Below, one piece after another: positions 1 through 9,400 of a DNA stretch of 64,000 nucleotides. Location: the NCBI RefSeq assembly GCF_003351145.1, contig NZ_QQSV01000004.1:62001-126000 (forward strand). Direction: 5' to 3'. Origin of the DNA: Meiothermus sp. QL-1. Lineage in GTDB: Bacteria > Deinococcota > Deinococci > Deinococcales > Thermaceae. The notes below the pieces were generated by a model that worked only from the letters and a program-made list of their open reading frames with translations, had not been told where the DNA came from and did not search any database. The number at the start of each line of letters is the position of its first letter. Position 1 is the first letter of the stretch. Position numbers and translations under genes: made by a program.

Positions 1-245
1 GCGCACAGCCGGCGCACGGTGCCCGGGGTGTCGTCGCCCGAGAGGGTGGTGAGGTCGAGGGTCCGAACCGCGTGCAGAAGCCAGGCTGCCTGCCAGGCCT
101 TCTTCACCGTGCGGCGGGCGGGCAGGGTGGCCACCCGACGCTCGACCGCCGTGCGGTTCACCCGGGCCTCCTCCACCCAGGAGAGGTCCAGAGGCATCCC
201 GGGGTTGCGCGGCAGGGGATGGGGCTGGGAAAGGGTAAGCGCCAT
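1..245 (-). CDS. deoC: Deoxyribose-phosphate aldolase, N-terminal part (runs off the window)
   Basis: The visible 81 residues start at an ATG at 243-245 and continue past position 1. The stretch LDLTTLSGDDTPGTVRRLC matches the early conserved block of the long, E. coli-type DeoC family (LTTLNDDDT in E. coli), where the Asp residues and the Cys lie near the substrate pocket. DeoC cleaves deoxyribose 5-phosphate to glyceraldehyde 3-phosphate and acetaldehyde in nucleoside catabolism. The gene is divergent from tatA. No Shine-Dalgarno sequence precedes the ATG. The catalytic Lys is outside the window, so the call rests on the N-terminal block only. Confidence 0.7.
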   Translation of the reverse strand, partial: MALTLSQPHPLPRNPGMPLDLSWVEEARVNRTAVERRVATLPARRTVKKAWQAAWLLHAVRTLDLTTLSGDDTPGTVRRLC

Positions 246-258
246 AGGGGCTTGGCCG

Positions 259-264
259 ATTATA
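259..264 (-). promoter_or_regulatory. -10 box for the deoC-like gene
   Basis: Reading the minus strand gives a perfect TATAAT, 13 nt upstream of the deoC ATG. No good -35 is visible, so the leader must be very short. Confidence 0.5.
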
Positions 265-282
265 CACCCCGGCCAAAGGGGG

Positions 283-288
283 TATACT
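283..288 (+). promoter_or_regulatory. -10 box for tatA
   Basis: TATACT lies 19 nt before the tatA ATG, followed by AAGGAGG at 296-302. It sits back to back with the deoC -10 in a 62-bp divergent promoter region. No convincing -35 is seen. Confidence 0.4.
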
Positions 289-307
289 AAAGCCTAAGGA
301 GGAAGCC

Positions 308-484
308 ATGCCGCTAGGCCCGACCGAATTGCTCATCATTCTGCTCATCGTGGTGCTCCTGTTTGGCGCCCGAAAGCTGCCCGAGCTGGCTCGAGGCCTG
401 GGCCAGTCGGCCCGGGAGTTCCGCAAGGCCCTCAACGAGGAGGAGAAGAAACCCGAAGAAAAGCCCGAGCAAAAACAGTCCTAG
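308..484 (+). CDS. tatA: TatA/TatE-type twin-arginine translocase subunit
   Basis: This is a 58-residue protein at the short end of the family. It has the TatA layout: a short periplasmic start (MPLGPTE), one hydrophobic helix at about residues 8-20, the hinge [14 protein letters not shown] with the invariant Phe-Gly and Pro-Glu, and a Lys/Glu-rich amphipathic and charged tail. TatA forms the membrane pore that lets TatC export folded, cofactor-bearing proteins. AAGGAGG six nt before the ATG sets the start. No tatC is nearby. The stop overlaps the modC stop, so the two genes converge. Being next to molybdate uptake fits cofactor-enzyme export but proves nothing. Confidence 0.88.
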   Translation: MPLGPTELLIILLIVVLLFGARKLPELARGLGQSAREFRKALNEEEKKPEEKPEQKQS

Positions 485-1485
485 CCAGGCATCAGGTGCA
501 GGCAGCGGGGGTCTAGGCGCACCTCGACAGCCCTTCCCTCGCAAAGCCCAAGCCCGGCCTGGCGGTGGCGGGGAAGGAGAAACTCCAGCTCCCCCTCCCC
601 TACCCGGAGTTTCCCGTAGAGCTGCACCCCTTGGGGGCGCAGGTGGAGCACTTTGGCCAGGAACCGGTTCTCCGAACCCTCCTGGGTGAACACCTCTTCC
701 GAGCGTAGCCCCACCCAGAGGGGCTGGCCGGGCTGGAGCCAGGGGGGGCGGGGGGTCTTTAAGGTCCCCAGGGGTGTTTGTACCCGGGCCCACCCGCCCT
801 CCACAGCCACCGCCCGGCCCCTCATCAGGTTGCGGAAACCCACCAGCCGGGCCACCTCGAGGCTGGCCGGCCGGGCAAAGACCTCCTCCGGCGGCCCCTG
901 CTGCACCAGGCCGGCGCGGGTCAGCACCCCCACCCAGTCGGCCCGCTGGGCCAGCCACTGGTCGTGGGAGGCGGCCAGGGTGGGAATGCCCAGGGCCCTG
1001 AGCTCCTCCAGCACCCCCCCGAACACCTCCTCCCGCGTCGCGGCATCGAGCGCGCTGGTGGGCTCGTCCAGCAGCAGGATCTGCGGGGAACGGGCCAGCG
1101 CCCGGGCCAGCGCCACCCGCTGCTGCTGCCCGCCCGAAAGCTCGCGCGGGAAACGCTCGGCCAGCTCGGCGATGCCCATCTGGGCCAGGTAGGCCAGGGC
1201 CCTGGCCCGGCGCTCGGGGGGGGGCAGGTGGGCCAGGGGAAAGGCCACGTTCTGCCAGGCCCGCAGGTGGGGGAAAAGGGCAAAATGCTGGGGCAGGTAG
1301 CCCACAGGGCGCTTCTGCGGCGGAAGACCGGCAAAAGGCTCGCCCTGCGCGGGCAAAAGGCCCGCCACCGCTTTGAGCAGGCTGGTCTTGCCCACCCCGC
1401 TCTCCCCCAGCAAGACCGTAAAACCCCGCACCGAAAGCCGTACCTGAAGCCTTATCGGCTGCTCGAGGGCATACGCGATCTCCAC
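481..1485 (-). CDS. modC: Molybdate ABC transporter ATP-binding protein ModC
   Basis: 334 residues from a GTG at 1483-1485, overlapping the end of modB by 34 nt. It has the full ABC set: Walker [10 protein letters not shown] near residue 28, Q-loop near GYLPQHF, signature LSGGQQQR, Walker [13 protein letters not shown] and the switch His in ASHDQW. A C-terminal region of about 120 residues fits a TOBE/Mop-like oxyanion-sensing domain. It powers ModB for high-affinity molybdate (or tungstate) import. It is the last gene of the modA-modB-modC operon. Confidence 0.9.
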   Translation of the reverse strand: MEIAYALEQPIRLQVRLSVRGFTVLLGESGVGKTSLLKAVAGLLPAQGEPFAGLPPQKRPVGYLPQHFALFPHLRAWQNVAFPLAHLPPPERRARALAYLAQMGIAELAERFPRELSGGQQQRVALARALARSPQILLLDEPTSALDAATREEVFGGVLEELRALGIPTLAASHDQWLAQRADWVGVLTRAGLVQQGPPEEVFARPASLEVARLVGFRNLMRGRAVAVEGGWARVQTPLGTLKTPRPPWLQPGQPLWVGLRSEEVFTQEGSENRFLAKVLHLRPQGVQLYGKLRVGEGELEFLLPRHRQAGLGLCEGRAVEVRLDPRCLHLMPG

Positions 1486-2132
1486 ACGTCCTCCAGGGTA
1501 CGCACCAGGTAGACCAGGGCAAAGCTTATGCCCAGCAAGACCCCCGCAGCCTCGGCCGCCCGCTCAAACCGCAGGGCCTGCACCTGGTCGTAGATGTAGA
1601 TGCTCACCATCTGGGTCTTGCCAGGGATGCTCCCCCCCACCATCAGCACCACCCCAAACTCGCCCAGGGTATGGGCAAAGGCCAGGATGGAGCCCGAAAG
1701 AATACCGGGCCAGGTGAGGGGCAGGATGACCCCGAACCAAACCCGCCCCCAGCCTGCCCCCAGCGTCCGGGCAGTCTGCAGAAGATCGGGGTCCAGCGCC
1801 CGAAAGGCCTCGCGGTAGCCGTTGACGGCAAAGGGCAGGCTGAAGAGCACCGAGCCCACCACCAACCCTTCGAAGCGGAAGGCCCAGCTAAAACCAAAAG
1901 TCTGGGCCAGCGGGCCGTTTTGCCCCAGCAGCAGAAGCAGGTAGAACCCCAAAACCGTGGGCGGCAGGGTGAGGGGCAGGAGCACCACCGACTCGACGAC
2001 CCGCTTGGCGAAAAACCTCTTGTGGGCCAGCACCCAGGCCAAAGGAATGCCCACCAGCAAAAGGATGGCGGTGGTGGTCAGGCCTACCGCCAGGGTAAGG
2101 CGCAGGGTCTGCCAGAAGGCGGGGTCGCTCAT
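1452..2132 (-). CDS. modB: Molybdate ABC transporter permease ModB
   Basis: 226 residues with about five to six membrane spans, the usual size for ModB. The cytoplasmic coupling loop has the EAA pattern (YREAFRALDPDLLQTARTLGAG followed by G..LP), through which ModC drives transport. Its ATG overlaps the modA stop in an ATGA arrangement, so translation is probably coupled. Confidence 0.9.
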   Translation of the reverse strand: MSDPAFWQTLRLTLAVGLTTTAILLLVGIPLAWVLAHKRFFAKRVVESVVLLPLTLPPTVLGFYLLLLLGQNGPLAQTFGFSWAFRFEGLVVGSVLFSLPFAVNGYREAFRALDPDLLQTARTLGAGWGRVWFGVILPLTWPGILSGSILAFAHTLGEFGVVLMVGGSIPGKTQMVSIYIYDQVQALRFERAAEAAGVLLGISFALVYLVRTLEDVWRSRMPSSSR

Positions 2133-2980
2133 TCCTCTGGATTCTCTCCCGGCAGCAGAAAGCCGTAGTGGCGCAGAATCCGGCGGGCCTCCGGGGTGCC
2201 GATGAACTCATAGAAGCGGCGGACTTCCGCCCGGCCCTGCCCTTGCAGAATCACGTAGCTCTGGTTCAGGCGCAGGTGGCTGCTCAGGGGGGCCAGCCAG
2301 TAGACCCCGGCCCGCTCCAGGGCCTCACTTCTAGCGATGGAAAGCGCCAGGAGACCCAAATTGGTGCTGGTCAGGGCAAGCTGCGCGGTCTGGGCGATGT
2401 TCTCGCCATAGACAAACTCGAAACTGCTCTTTCCCTGGCGCAGGACCGAGGTGTCGTAGTAGGCCGGTATGCCGGCGGTCATCTCCTCCCAGGGCACAGG
2501 ACGAAGGGGCCGCAACAGGCCAAAGCGCTGGAGCAGCGTCACCCCCGCCCGGCCATAGGGGGCATGCACCGGGTTGGCAATCGCCAGCCGGGTGGCCCGG
2601 GGGTCGAGCAGGAGGCGGGGGCCCAGGCTACGGGGGTCTAGGCCCTGCTGCACCAGGCCCCAGGAGGCCCAGAGCACCATCCGCCCCACCGCGTAAAGCC
2701 GGAGGGTGCCCGGCTCGGTGCGGCCAGCCTGTTCCAGCCGCTTGGGGAAGTCCTCATCGGCGGAAAAGAAGATGTCCGCCGGCAGGCCCTGCATGAGCTG
2801 GGTGTAGAACTTGCCTGAAGAGCCGAAGCTGAGCTCAACCCGGACCCCCGGGTTCTGCCGTGCGAAGGCCTGGACTATCTCGGGCAGGGCGTACTGCAGG
2901 TCGGCGGCCGCCACCACCCGCACGCTCTGGGCCCAGACCATACCCAAGCCCACCCCCAGGGCCAAAACCCATCCACGCAT
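2129..2980 (-). CDS. modA: Molybdate-binding periplasmic protein ModA
   Basis: An exported binding protein with signal peptide MRGWVLALGVGLGMVWAQ and a mature start VRVVAAADLQYALPEI typical of ModA. Early SFGSSGK supplies the Ser/Gly oxyanion contacts, and PADIFFSADEDFPKRL is the family's second signature. I chose the ATG at 2978-2980 because GGGGGTGAG sits just upstream; a GTG three codons earlier (2989) is open but overlaps that site. It delivers molybdate to ModB. The downstream xanthine dehydrogenase genes of this organism need the resulting cofactor. Confidence 0.88.
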   Translation of the reverse strand: MRGWVLALGVGLGMVWAQSVRVVAAADLQYALPEIVQAFARQNPGVRVELSFGSSGKFYTQLMQGLPADIFFSADEDFPKRLEQAGRTEPGTLRLYAVGRMVLWASWGLVQQGLDPRSLGPRLLLDPRATRLAIANPVHAPYGRAGVTLLQRFGLLRPLRPVPWEEMTAGIPAYYDTSVLRQGKSSFEFVYGENIAQTAQLALTSTNLGLLALSIARSEALERAGVYWLAPLSSHLRLNQSYVILQGQGRAEVRRFYEFIGTPEARRILRHYGFLLPGENPEE

Positions 2981-2993
2981 CCAACTCACCCCC

Positions 2994-3014
2994 TATAGTT
3001 ACACTGTAACTATA
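2994..3014. promoter_or_regulatory. Perfect 21-bp palindrome over the modA promoter, probable PadR operator
   Basis: Arms TATAGTTACA (2994-3003) and TGTAACTATA (3005-3014) are perfect inverted complements around one central base. On the minus strand the arm also supplies a TATAGT -10-like box, and the site ends just before the modA ribosome binding site. PadR family dimers bind such AT-rich dyads, and a PadR gene ends 12 bp away. Binding would block modA transcription directly. The pairing of this regulator with this site is inference. Confidence 0.65.
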
Positions 3015-3025
3015 AGGCCGGATGC

Positions 3026-3556
3026 CTAGCTCCACAAGCCGGGGTCCTCCAACAACCTCTGCACGAAGCCCAGACTGGCACGGGCCATCTGCTGGCGCCA
3101 CAACAGCGAAACCCGGCGGACCCGGCTCTCTGCTTGCTGCTGCTCGAGCGAGCGAAGAATCCGCTCGTAGACCGCCTGCTGGGCCTGCAAGAAGCTCCTC
3201 AGGTCCAGCCCTAAGCGCAACAAAAAGGCAATCTTGAGCCGGAGGTCGGAGCGCCCATAGCGCAGACGCTCCACCGGGGTAAAGAGCCAGCCCAAAGCAG
3301 CCTGCCGCCCGGCCTCGGTCAGGGCGAAGAGGGTGCGGGGCGGGCCCGCCAGCCCCTCCTCGCACCGCACCACCTCGATCAGGCCCAGACTCTGCAGGTG
3401 CTCGAGGGAGCGGTAAACCTGGGGGCGCTGGATGCGCCAGATCTCCCCGAGCTCCCCCTCCAAGGAAAACAAGGCCGCCAGCCGAAAACCATGCGACTCA
3501 CCCTCCAGCAGGGCCGACAGCACCGCCCAGTCGGTGGTGGAAAGCCGGGGAGGCAT
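3026..3556 (-). CDS. PadR-family transcriptional regulator
   Basis: 176 residues. The N-terminal winged helix (LSTTDWAVLSALLEGESHGFRLAALF, then RPQVYRSLEHLQSLGLIEV) is the PadR signature, including the wing with Gly-Pro before TLFALTEAGRQA. The C-terminal half is the long Arg-rich alpha-helical dimer region (about residues 90-170) of PadR group I. It lies directly after the cytochrome c gene (TGA then ATG) and just upstream of modABC, all on one strand. It is therefore a good candidate to control modABC through the palindrome at 2994-3014. The effector is unknown; molybdate or a phenolic compound are both possible. Confidence 0.85.
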   Translation of the reverse strand: MPPRLSTTDWAVLSALLEGESHGFRLAALFSLEGELGEIWRIQRPQVYRSLEHLQSLGLIEVVRCEEGLAGPPRTLFALTEAGRQAALGWLFTPVERLRYGRSDLRLKIAFLLRLGLDLRSFLQAQQAVYERILRSLEQQQAESRVRRVSLLWRQQMARASLGFVQRLLEDPGLWS

Positions 3557-4009
3557 TCAGGGCACGGTGATGCGGGCCCGGTTCTCCCCCACCTGCTGGG
3601 GGGTGAGCCGGGGGGTGGTACTGCGCAGGTTGGCCACCTCCTGGGCGGTGATGGGCCGGTGGCCCTGGGGCAAAAGCCGGTCGTTGCCCCAGGCAGTGAG
3701 GACGTAGTTGAGCACCTGGGCCACCTGCTCGTCGCTGAGCTGGGGGAAGGCTGGCATCACCCCGTTGTAGTTCACCCCTCGGACCCGCACCGGCCCCTGC
3801 ATGCCGTAGAGCATGACATAGATGAGATGGGCCCGGCCCTCGGGCGTCCGGATTAGCTCCGGAAGATGCTGGGCCAAAGGAGGGTAGGCCCCCACGCGGC
3901 CCTGGCCGCTATCGCCGTGGCAGAAGGCGCAGTTCTGCTGGTAAAGCTGGGCTCCTCCCTGGGCCAGCGCCACGCCCAGGCCGGTTACTAGAGCGAGCCA
4001 CCTAAGCAT
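3557..4009 (-). CDS. Secreted class I cytochrome c
   Basis: 150 residues with signal peptide MLRWLALVTGLGVALAQ and one haem site C27-A-F-C30-H31. M85 in GVMPAF is the likely sixth haem ligand, followed by the usual LSDEQVAQVLNYV helix. It is a small periplasmic electron carrier of the cytochrome c551/c6 type. The partner enzyme cannot be told from the sequence; an alcohol or sulfite dehydrogenase is possible since such cytochromes often serve them. It is transcribed ahead of padR. Confidence 0.87.
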   Translation of the reverse strand: MLRWLALVTGLGVALAQGGAQLYQQNCAFCHGDSGQGRVGAYPPLAQHLPELIRTPEGRAHLIYVMLYGMQGPVRVRGVNYNGVMPAFPQLSDEQVAQVLNYVLTAWGNDRLLPQGHRPITAQEVANLRSTTPRLTPQQVGENRARITVP

Positions 4010-4015
4010 GGCCTG

Positions 4016-4021
4016 AGTATA
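4016..4021 (-). promoter_or_regulatory. -10 box of a leaderless promoter for cytochrome c
   Basis: TATACT on the minus strand ends 6 nt before the ATG, so the transcript should begin at or next to the start codon. Confidence 0.55.
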
Positions 4022-4118
4022 GGCCCAGGCCTTGGGGAAAAAGGTAAGCGACGGCCCCGGATTAACCCTAGGTAAACCCCCTTACCGTCAACCCCCGGCC
4101 CCGCTTAACCTGAATAGC

Positions 4119-4724
4119 GTGCGGCGGCTGCCCCTCTTTCCCCTGCCTCAGACGGTGGTTTTTCCCGGGCTTCTGATTCCCCTCTACATCTTCGAAGAGC
4201 GCTACAAGCAGATGGTGCGCCATCTGCTGGCCCAAGGCGAGGAACGGCGCTTCGTCATCACCCTCGCCACAGCCGCAGGCATCCGCGAGGTAGGGGGGTA
4301 CGTAGAGCTGCTGGCCGCCTCGGAGAACCCCGATGGCACCTTCAACATCCTCTGCCGGGGTGGGGAGCGCTGCCGGGTGGAGGGGGTGGGCGTGCTCGAG
4401 CCCCACCTCTACCACACCACCCTGGACATCCCCTTTCCCCTGGAGAGGGCCCCCCGCAGCGAGGAGATCGTGGCCGCCTGGGATGCGCTGGAAACCTTTC
4501 GCAGCTACATGGCCGGCCTGGCCGACCCCAAGGCCCTGGAAGCGGCCCTCGCCAACCTGCCGGATGACCCCCTCTACCAGGCCACCTTCCTGTGCGCGAA
4601 CCTGCGGGTCTCCCCTCTGGACAAGCAGGCCCTGCTGGAGGCCCCCTCGCTTCTGGCCCGGCTCGAGCTGGCCCAGACCCTCATGCGCCAGGGTCCTTTT
4701 CCAAACCACCCCGCCGAGGCCTAG
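4119..4724 (+). CDS. LON substrate-binding-domain protein (Lon N-domain only)
   Basis: The protein begins [29 protein letters not shown], the classic N-terminal LON block, and has no ATPase or protease domain, so it is the free-standing LON protein found in many bacteria. About 201 residues. I set the start at the GTG at 4119-4121, next to the conserved block. TAACCT (4106-4111) lies 7 nt before it, with TTACCG (4082-4087) as a possible -35, which fits leaderless transcription. The frame is open back to 4032. The role is unproven in this family. It converges on thiD with overlapping stops at CCTAGG. Confidence 0.75.
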   Translation: MRRLPLFPLPQTVVFPGLLIPLYIFEERYKQMVRHLLAQGEERRFVITLATAAGIREVGGYVELLAASENPDGTFNILCRGGERCRVEGVGVLEPHLYHTTLDIPFPLERAPRSEEIVAAWDALETFRSYMAGLADPKALEAALANLPDDPLYQATFLCANLRVSPLDKQALLEAPSLLARLELAQTLMRQGPFPNHPAEA

Positions 4725-5497
4725 GCCCAGTGGTTCAGCGGCCCATGCCCCCGGCCCAGGGGGGGTGCGCTCAGGAGGGCCCGGGTGAGGTAGGCCTTGG
4801 CCTCGGCCACCGCCACCTCCAGGGGCCTGCCCAGGGCCAGGAGGGCGGTGATGGCGGCGGAAAGGGTACACCCCGTGCCGTGGGTGTTCCGGGTGGGGAC
4901 CCTTTGGGCGCGGAAGGCCTGGAGGCCCTCGGGGGTGGCCAGGAGGTCCACCGCCTCCTCCCCCTCCAGGTGCCCCCCCTTGAGGAGCACCGCCTTGGGG
5001 CCCAGGGCCAGGAGGGCCTTGGCCGCCTCCTCGGCCTCCTCCAGGGTGCGGATGGGGGCACCCAGGAGGGCTTCGGCCTCGAGGCGGTTGGGGGTGATGA
5101 GGCTGGCCAGGGGGAAAAGCTTCTCCTTAAGGGCAGCCACCGCCTCCGGGGCCAGGAGGGGGTCCCCCCCCTTGGCCACCATCACCGGGTCCACCACCAA
5201 AGGCCCAAGGCCAAACCGCCCCACCGCCTCAGCCACGGCCTCCACAATGGCCGCATCCCCCAAGGCCCCGGTCTTGGCCGCGTGGGGGGGCAGGTCCTCG
5301 GCCACGCTCCGGATCTGGGCGTAGACCAGGGCAGGGGGAAGCAGGTAAAGCTCCTGCACCCCCAGGGTGTTCTGGGCGGTGATGAGGGTGAGGGCACTGG
5401 TGCCATAGACCCCGAAGCGGGTGAAGACCTTGAGGTCCGCCTGCACCCCGGCCCCGCCCCCGGAGTCCGAGCCCGCGATGGTGAGGGCTACGCGCAC
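4721..5497 (-). CDS. thiD: Hydroxymethylpyrimidine/phosphomethylpyrimidine kinase
   Basis: 258 residues, family-typical. The start [21 protein letters not shown] is the HMP-binding block, and the C-terminal [13 protein letters not shown] holds the catalytic Cys and anion hole of ribokinase-fold ThiD. It phosphorylates HMP and HMP-P to HMP-PP for coupling by ThiE. GTG start with GGTGGAG just upstream. It is the last gene of the thi operon, 9 nt after thiC. Confidence 0.93.
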   Translation of the reverse strand: MRVALTIAGSDSGGGAGVQADLKVFTRFGVYGTSALTLITAQNTLGVQELYLLPPALVYAQIRSVAEDLPPHAAKTGALGDAAIVEAVAEAVGRFGLGPLVVDPVMVAKGGDPLLAPEAVAALKEKLFPLASLITPNRLEAEALLGAPIRTLEEAEEAAKALLALGPKAVLLKGGHLEGEEAVDLLATPEGLQAFRAQRVPTRNTHGTGCTLSAAITALLALGRPLEVAVAEAKAYLTRALLSAPPLGRGHGPLNHWA

Positions 5498-5506
5498 GCT
5501 CCACCC

Positions 5507-6814
5507 CTAGACCACGGGCAGCTCCATCCGGGCCTTCCCCTTGAGCACCGCCTCCACCAGGTTCATGGGGCAGAAGGGGCCGCACATGCTGCAGGCCTTG
5601 GTGCGGCTTCCCCGCTCCTCCTTGAGGCGGCGGGCCTCCTCCGGGAAGAGGGCCAGGGCAAACTGCCCCTCCCAGTCCAGGCGGTAGCGGGCCTCGGACA
5701 TCTTCCGGTTTCGCTCCAGGGCCCTGGGGTTCCCCCGGGCCACGTCCGCGGCATGGGCGGCAATCTTGAAGGCGATGACCCCCTCCTTCACGTGCTCGGG
5801 GGTGGGGAGGCCCAGGTGCTCCGCGGGGGTGAGGTAGCAGAGCATGTCCGCCCCCATCCAGCCCGCCAGGGCCCCGCCGATGGCCCCGGCGATGTGGTCA
5901 AAGCCCGCGGCGGTGTCCACGGGGAGCATGCCCAGGATATAGAAGGGAGCCCCCCCGGTGAGCTTTTTCTGGACCTGCACGTTGGTGGCCACCTCGTTCA
6001 AGGGGATGTGCCCGGGGCCTTCCACCATGGCCTGGACCCCGGCCCTCCGGGCCCGCTCCACCAGCTCCCCGATGGTAAGGAGCTCGGCAATCTGGGCGCG
6101 GTCGGTGCTGTCCGCCAGGGAGCCTGGGCGGAGGCCGTCCCCCAGGGAGAGGGTCATGTCGTAGGTGCGGGCGATGTCCAGGAGGTCGTCAAAGCGGGCG
6201 TAAAGGGGGTTCTCCTCCCCCCGGTGGAGCATCCAGGCGGCCATCAGGCCCCCGCCCCGGCTCACGATGCCCGTGGTCCTGTGGCTTTGCCGGTAGACCT
6301 CCAGGTTCTTCAGGGTCACCCCCACGTGGACGGTGATGTAGTCCACCCCCTCCTGGCCGTGCTCCTCAATCACCCCCAAGAGCTCGTCCGCGGACATGTC
6401 AAAGAAGTTCTTGCGCTTGGCCGCCCGGAACTCCGCCTCGTAGATGGGCACGGTGCCCAGGGGCACGGTGGCCACCTCCAGGATGCGGCGGCGGATGGCC
6501 TTGAGGTCGCCCCCCGTGGAGAGGTCCATGATGGTGTCCGCCCCGTACTGGATGGCCACCCGGGCCTTTTCCACCTCCTCCTCCGCGTCCACGTAATCGT
6601 AGGAGGTGCCCAGGTTGGCGTTCACCTTCACGGAAAGCCCCTCCCCGATGCCCTTGAAGTCCCGGAGGGTGTGGTGGTGAGGGTTGCGGGGGATCACGAT
6701 GCGGCCCGATGCCACCCCCTCCCGCACAAACTCGGGGGAAACCCCCTCCTTCTCGGCCACGTAAGCCATCTCCTCGGTGATGATGCCCTTCCTTGCCGCC
6801 TCAAGCTGCGTCAT
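5507..6814 (-). CDS. thiC: Phosphomethylpyrimidine synthase ThiC (radical SAM)
   Basis: 435 residues, the short ThiC form without the plant/E. coli N-terminal extension. Near the C-terminus C408-S-M-C411-G-P-F-C415 is the unusual CxxCxxxC motif that binds the radical 4Fe-4S cluster. [13 protein letters not shown] and the repeated His residues (for example DYITVHVG) match the substrate site. It converts AIR to HMP-P. The start overlaps the thiO end by 14 nt. Confidence 0.96.
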   Translation of the reverse strand: MTQLEAARKGIITEEMAYVAEKEGVSPEFVREGVASGRIVIPRNPHHHTLRDFKGIGEGLSVKVNANLGTSYDYVDAEEEVEKARVAIQYGADTIMDLSTGGDLKAIRRRILEVATVPLGTVPIYEAEFRAAKRKNFFDMSADELLGVIEEHGQEGVDYITVHVGVTLKNLEVYRQSHRTTGIVSRGGGLMAAWMLHRGEENPLYARFDDLLDIARTYDMTLSLGDGLRPGSLADSTDRAQIAELLTIGELVERARRAGVQAMVEGPGHIPLNEVATNVQVQKKLTGGAPFYILGMLPVDTAAGFDHIAGAIGGALAGWMGADMLCYLTPAEHLGLPTPEHVKEGVIAFKIAAHAADVARGNPRALERNRKMSEARYRLDWEGQFALALFPEEARRLKEERGSRTKACSMCGPFCPMNLVEAVLKGKARMELPVV

Positions 6815-7739
6815 ACTCTACCCCCAAAAACCTAAGCACCCTATGGGCCGTCCAGGGGGCCAGGAGGACCCCGTTCCTCCCGTGCCCCACCGCCGCCAAA
6901 ACCCCCTCTTCTACCTCCCCTATGAAAAGCTCCCCCAGGGGCCGGTAGCCCCAGAGAGCCCCCAAGAAACCCGCCCCCTCCAGGAGGGGAAAGCGCTCGT
7001 GGGCATAGTCGACAAGCCACCTCAAGCCGAAGAGGTCCACCCCCCCGCCCCAGCCCTCCCGGCTCGTGGCCCCCACGTACACCCCCCCTTCCCGGGGCAG
7101 GAGGTACCCATCCCCGGCGAAGAGGGGGGCGGGGGGCGGAGGGCCCTTTAGGAGGAGGGCCTCACCCCTAAGGGGCCGCACCGGCAGGCTAAAGCGCCCG
7201 CCCCAGGCCCCCACGGCCAGCAGGACCCACCGCACCCTGGCCTCCCCCTCCCGCCAGCGGACCCGGCCCTCCCCTACCCCCTCCACCTCGGCCTCGAGGC
7301 GGGGCACCCCCATGGCGGCAAGGGCCTGGAGGAGGGCGGCCCTCAGGGCCCTGGGGTTCACGTACCCCCCGGGGAAGGCCCTGGCGCCCAGGCCCCCCCG
7401 CACCGGGTAGGGCAGGGGCTCCTCCGCCCCCCAGAGGGCCTTTTCCCCCTGGGAGAGGGCCACCACGTGGGTGCCGGAAAACCCCGCCTCCACCTCGAGG
7501 CCCTGCCTCCTCAGCTCTGCTAAAAGGGCCGGGTAGTAGTCCAGGCCGAAGTGGGCCCCCTTGAGGAGCTCCCCGGAAAGCCCCTCGGGGTAGGGGGCCA
7601 GCATCCCGGCGCTGGCCAGGGTGGCCGCCCCCGCCTTCCCTGCGTCCAGAAGGAGCACGGAAAGGCCCCGCTTCCTGAGCTCGTAGGCGGCCAGGGCCCC
7701 CACCACCCCCGCCCCCACCACCGCCACCTCGGCCCTCAT
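6801..7739 (-). CDS. thiO: Glycine oxidase ThiO
   Basis: 312 residues. N-terminal FAD dinucleotide motif [15 protein letters not shown] and DAGKAG, then a DAO-fold catalytic region; the C-terminal [14 protein letters not shown] loop is typical of ThiO/D-amino-acid oxidase. It oxidises glycine to the dehydroglycine used by ThiG for the thiazole ring, marking the aerobic pathway (no ThiH seen). It lies between thiG (4-nt overlap) and thiC. Confidence 0.92.
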   Translation of the reverse strand: MRAEVAVVGAGVVGALAAYELRKRGLSVLLLDAGKAGAATLASAGMLAPYPEGLSGELLKGAHFGLDYYPALLAELRRQGLEVEAGFSGTHVVALSQGEKALWGAEEPLPYPVRGGLGARAFPGGYVNPRALRAALLQALAAMGVPRLEAEVEGVGEGRVRWREGEARVRWVLLAVGAWGGRFSLPVRPLRGEALLLKGPPPPAPLFAGDGYLLPREGGVYVGATSREGWGGGVDLFGLRWLVDYAHERFPLLEGAGFLGALWGYRPLGELFIGEVEEGVLAAVGHGRNGVLLAPWTAHRVLRFLGVEYDAA

Positions 7740-8518
7740 GCCCGGCCCCCCAGGGGCACCCCGTGGGTGGGGCTGGAGGGGCTTGCCCCCTCCCTGGGCC
7801 GCATGGGGCCCGCCAGGAAGGCCTTCCGCCCCGCCTCCACCGCCAGCCGGAAGGCCTCGGCCATGCGGGGAGGGTCCTGGGCCTCGGCGATGGCGGTGTT
7901 CACCAAAACGGCATCCAGCCCCAGCTCCATCACCTCCGCCGCATGGGAGGGCAGGCCCAGCCCCGCGTCCACCACCACCGGGGGGAGGCTCTCCCTCTCC
8001 CGGGCGAAGAGTTCCAGCAGGGCCCGGGTCCTCACCCCCCAGCCGGAGCCGATGGGGGCCGCCAGGGGCATCACCGTGGCCGTGCCCAGGGCGGCAAGCC
8101 GCTTGGCCAGGACCAAATCGGGCCCCATGTAGGGCAGGACCACGAAGCCCTCCTCCAGAAGCCTCTCCGCCGCCCTCAGGGTCTCCAGGGGGTCAGGGAG
8201 GAGGTAGCTGGGGTCGGGGATCACCTCCAGCTTCACCCACCTTTCCCCGGTGAGCACCCGGCCCAGGCGGGCCAGGCGCACCGCCTCCTCCGCCGTTTTG
8301 GCCCCGGCGGTGTTGGGCAGAAGCCGCACCCCCTCTAAGGCCTCCAGAAGGCCCACGTGCCCCGGGGCCTTAAGCTCCACCCGCCGCACGGAGACCGTAA
8401 CCACCTCCGCCCCCGCCGCGGCCATGGCCTCCCGCATCACCCCGAAGTCCCGGAACTTCCCCGAGCCCAGGATGAGCCGGCTCCTAAGCTCCTCTTCCCC
8501 TACCTTCCAGGTGTCCAT
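7736..8518 (-). CDS. thiG: Thiazole synthase ThiG
   Basis: 260 residues with a TIM-barrel layout. RLILGSGKF opens the barrel, K96 in [10 protein letters not shown] is the likely Schiff-base lysine for DXP, and [10 protein letters not shown] and [17 protein letters not shown] form the phosphate-binding end. The last roughly 25 residues are an extra Pro/Gly/Ser tail overlapping thiO and may not fold. It joins DXP, dehydroglycine and ThiS sulfur. The ATG follows the thiS stop with no gap. Confidence 0.94.
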   Translation of the reverse strand: MDTWKVGEEELRSRLILGSGKFRDFGVMREAMAAAGAEVVTVSVRRVELKAPGHVGLLEALEGVRLLPNTAGAKTAEEAVRLARLGRVLTGERWVKLEVIPDPSYLLPDPLETLRAAERLLEEGFVVLPYMGPDLVLAKRLAALGTATVMPLAAPIGSGWGVRTRALLELFARERESLPPVVVDAGLGLPSHAAEVMELGLDAVLVNTAIAEAQDPPRMAEAFRLAVEAGRKAFLAGPMRPREGASPSSPTHGVPLGGRA

Positions 8519-8713
8519 CTAGCCTCCTTGCATGAGGGCCACCACCTCCACCACGTCCCCTTCCCGCAGGACGTGGTGGGGGAGCTCGGTGCCGGGATAG
8601 GCCTCCTCGTTGAGGAGGACGGCCACCCGGCCAAGCTCTACCCCCAGCTCCTCCAGGGCCTCCCGCAGGGTTTTGCCCTCGAGGGGCTTGGGCTCGCCGT
8701 TAACCCACACCAT
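8519..8713 (-). CDS. thiS: Sulfur carrier protein ThiS
   Basis: 64 residues, ubiquitin-like, ending in the required Gly-Gly ([11 protein letters not shown]) that is adenylated and thiocarboxylated. VAVLLNEE and [10 protein letters not shown] are the usual beta strands. The ATG at 8711-8713 lies inside the last codons of thiE. ThiF is not in the operon, so activation must come from a gene elsewhere. Confidence 0.93.
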   Translation of the reverse strand: MVWVNGEPKPLEGKTLREALEELGVELGRVAVLLNEEAYPGTELPHHVLREGDVVEVVALMQGG

Positions 8714-9317
8714 AAAGCCGCTCCCTAAAGGCCCTGGCCGCCCGCTCGGGGTCCTCGGCGTCCAGGATGGCCCGCACCACCACCACCCGCCTGGCCCCCG
8801 CCTCCAGGACCTGGTCCAGGTTGGCAAGGTCTATGCCCCCGATGGCGAACCAGGGGGCCTCGAGGTGCTCCGCCGCCCAGCGCACATACCCCAGGCCCGC
8901 CGCCTTCCGCCCCGGCTTGGTGGGGGTCTCCCACACGGGCCCCACCGAGAGGTAGTCGGCCCCCTCCTCTAAGGCCCTTAGGGCCTGCTCGGGGGCGTGG
9001 GTGGACCGGCCCACCAGGCCGGAGAAAAACCGCCGGGCCTCCAGAGGGGTGAGGTCCCCCTGGCCCAGGTGCACCCCGTCCGCCCCCAGAAGGGCGGCCA
9101 GGTCGGGCCGGTCGTTGAGGAAGAAGGGCACCCCGTAGGCCTGGGCCAGGGCCCGCATCCTCTCCCCCAGCTCCAGGATGGGGCGGGCCTCCCAGTCCTT
9201 GGCCCGTAGCTGCAAGACCTCCACGCCCCCCGCCAGGGCCCGTTCCGTGCGCTCCAGGGTCTCCTCCTGGCTCCAGCCGGGCCTGGGGGTCACCACCAGG
9301 TAAAGCCTTCCCTGCAA
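8700..9317 (-). CDS. thiE: Thiamine-phosphate synthase ThiE
   Basis: About 205 residues. [11 protein letters not shown] begins the barrel, [32 protein letters not shown] holds the Mg/pyrophosphate site, [11 protein letters not shown] and [12 protein letters not shown] are the phosphate loop and product site, and IGGIDLANL closes it. It condenses HMP-PP with thiazole phosphate. I chose the TTG at 9315-9317 because a full AGGAGGTGAG precedes it by five nt and homologues start at this point; an upstream ATG at 9362 is also in frame. First gene of the thi operon. Confidence 0.93.
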   Translation of the reverse strand: MQGRLYLVVTPRPGWSQEETLERTERALAGGVEVLQLRAKDWEARPILELGERMRALAQAYGVPFFLNDRPDLAALLGADGVHLGQGDLTPLEARRFFSGLVGRSTHAPEQALRALEEGADYLSVGPVWETPTKPGRKAAGLGYVRWAAEHLEAPWFAIGGIDLANLDQVLEAGARRVVVVRAILDAEDPERAARAFRERLYGVG

Positions 9318-9400
9318 GCCGCTCACCTCCTCAGGCCGGCAAGGCAAAGCCCTGCGGCCCAAGGAGAAAGGTGGGTTTTGGGGGTATTCTCCGCATAAGG

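Noticed and set aside
4592-6835. A 747-codon open frame on the plus strand, antisense to thiD and thiC
   Set aside because: It is a by-product of high GC: Gly/His/Gln-rich, no domain, no start signals, and it covers well-established genes.
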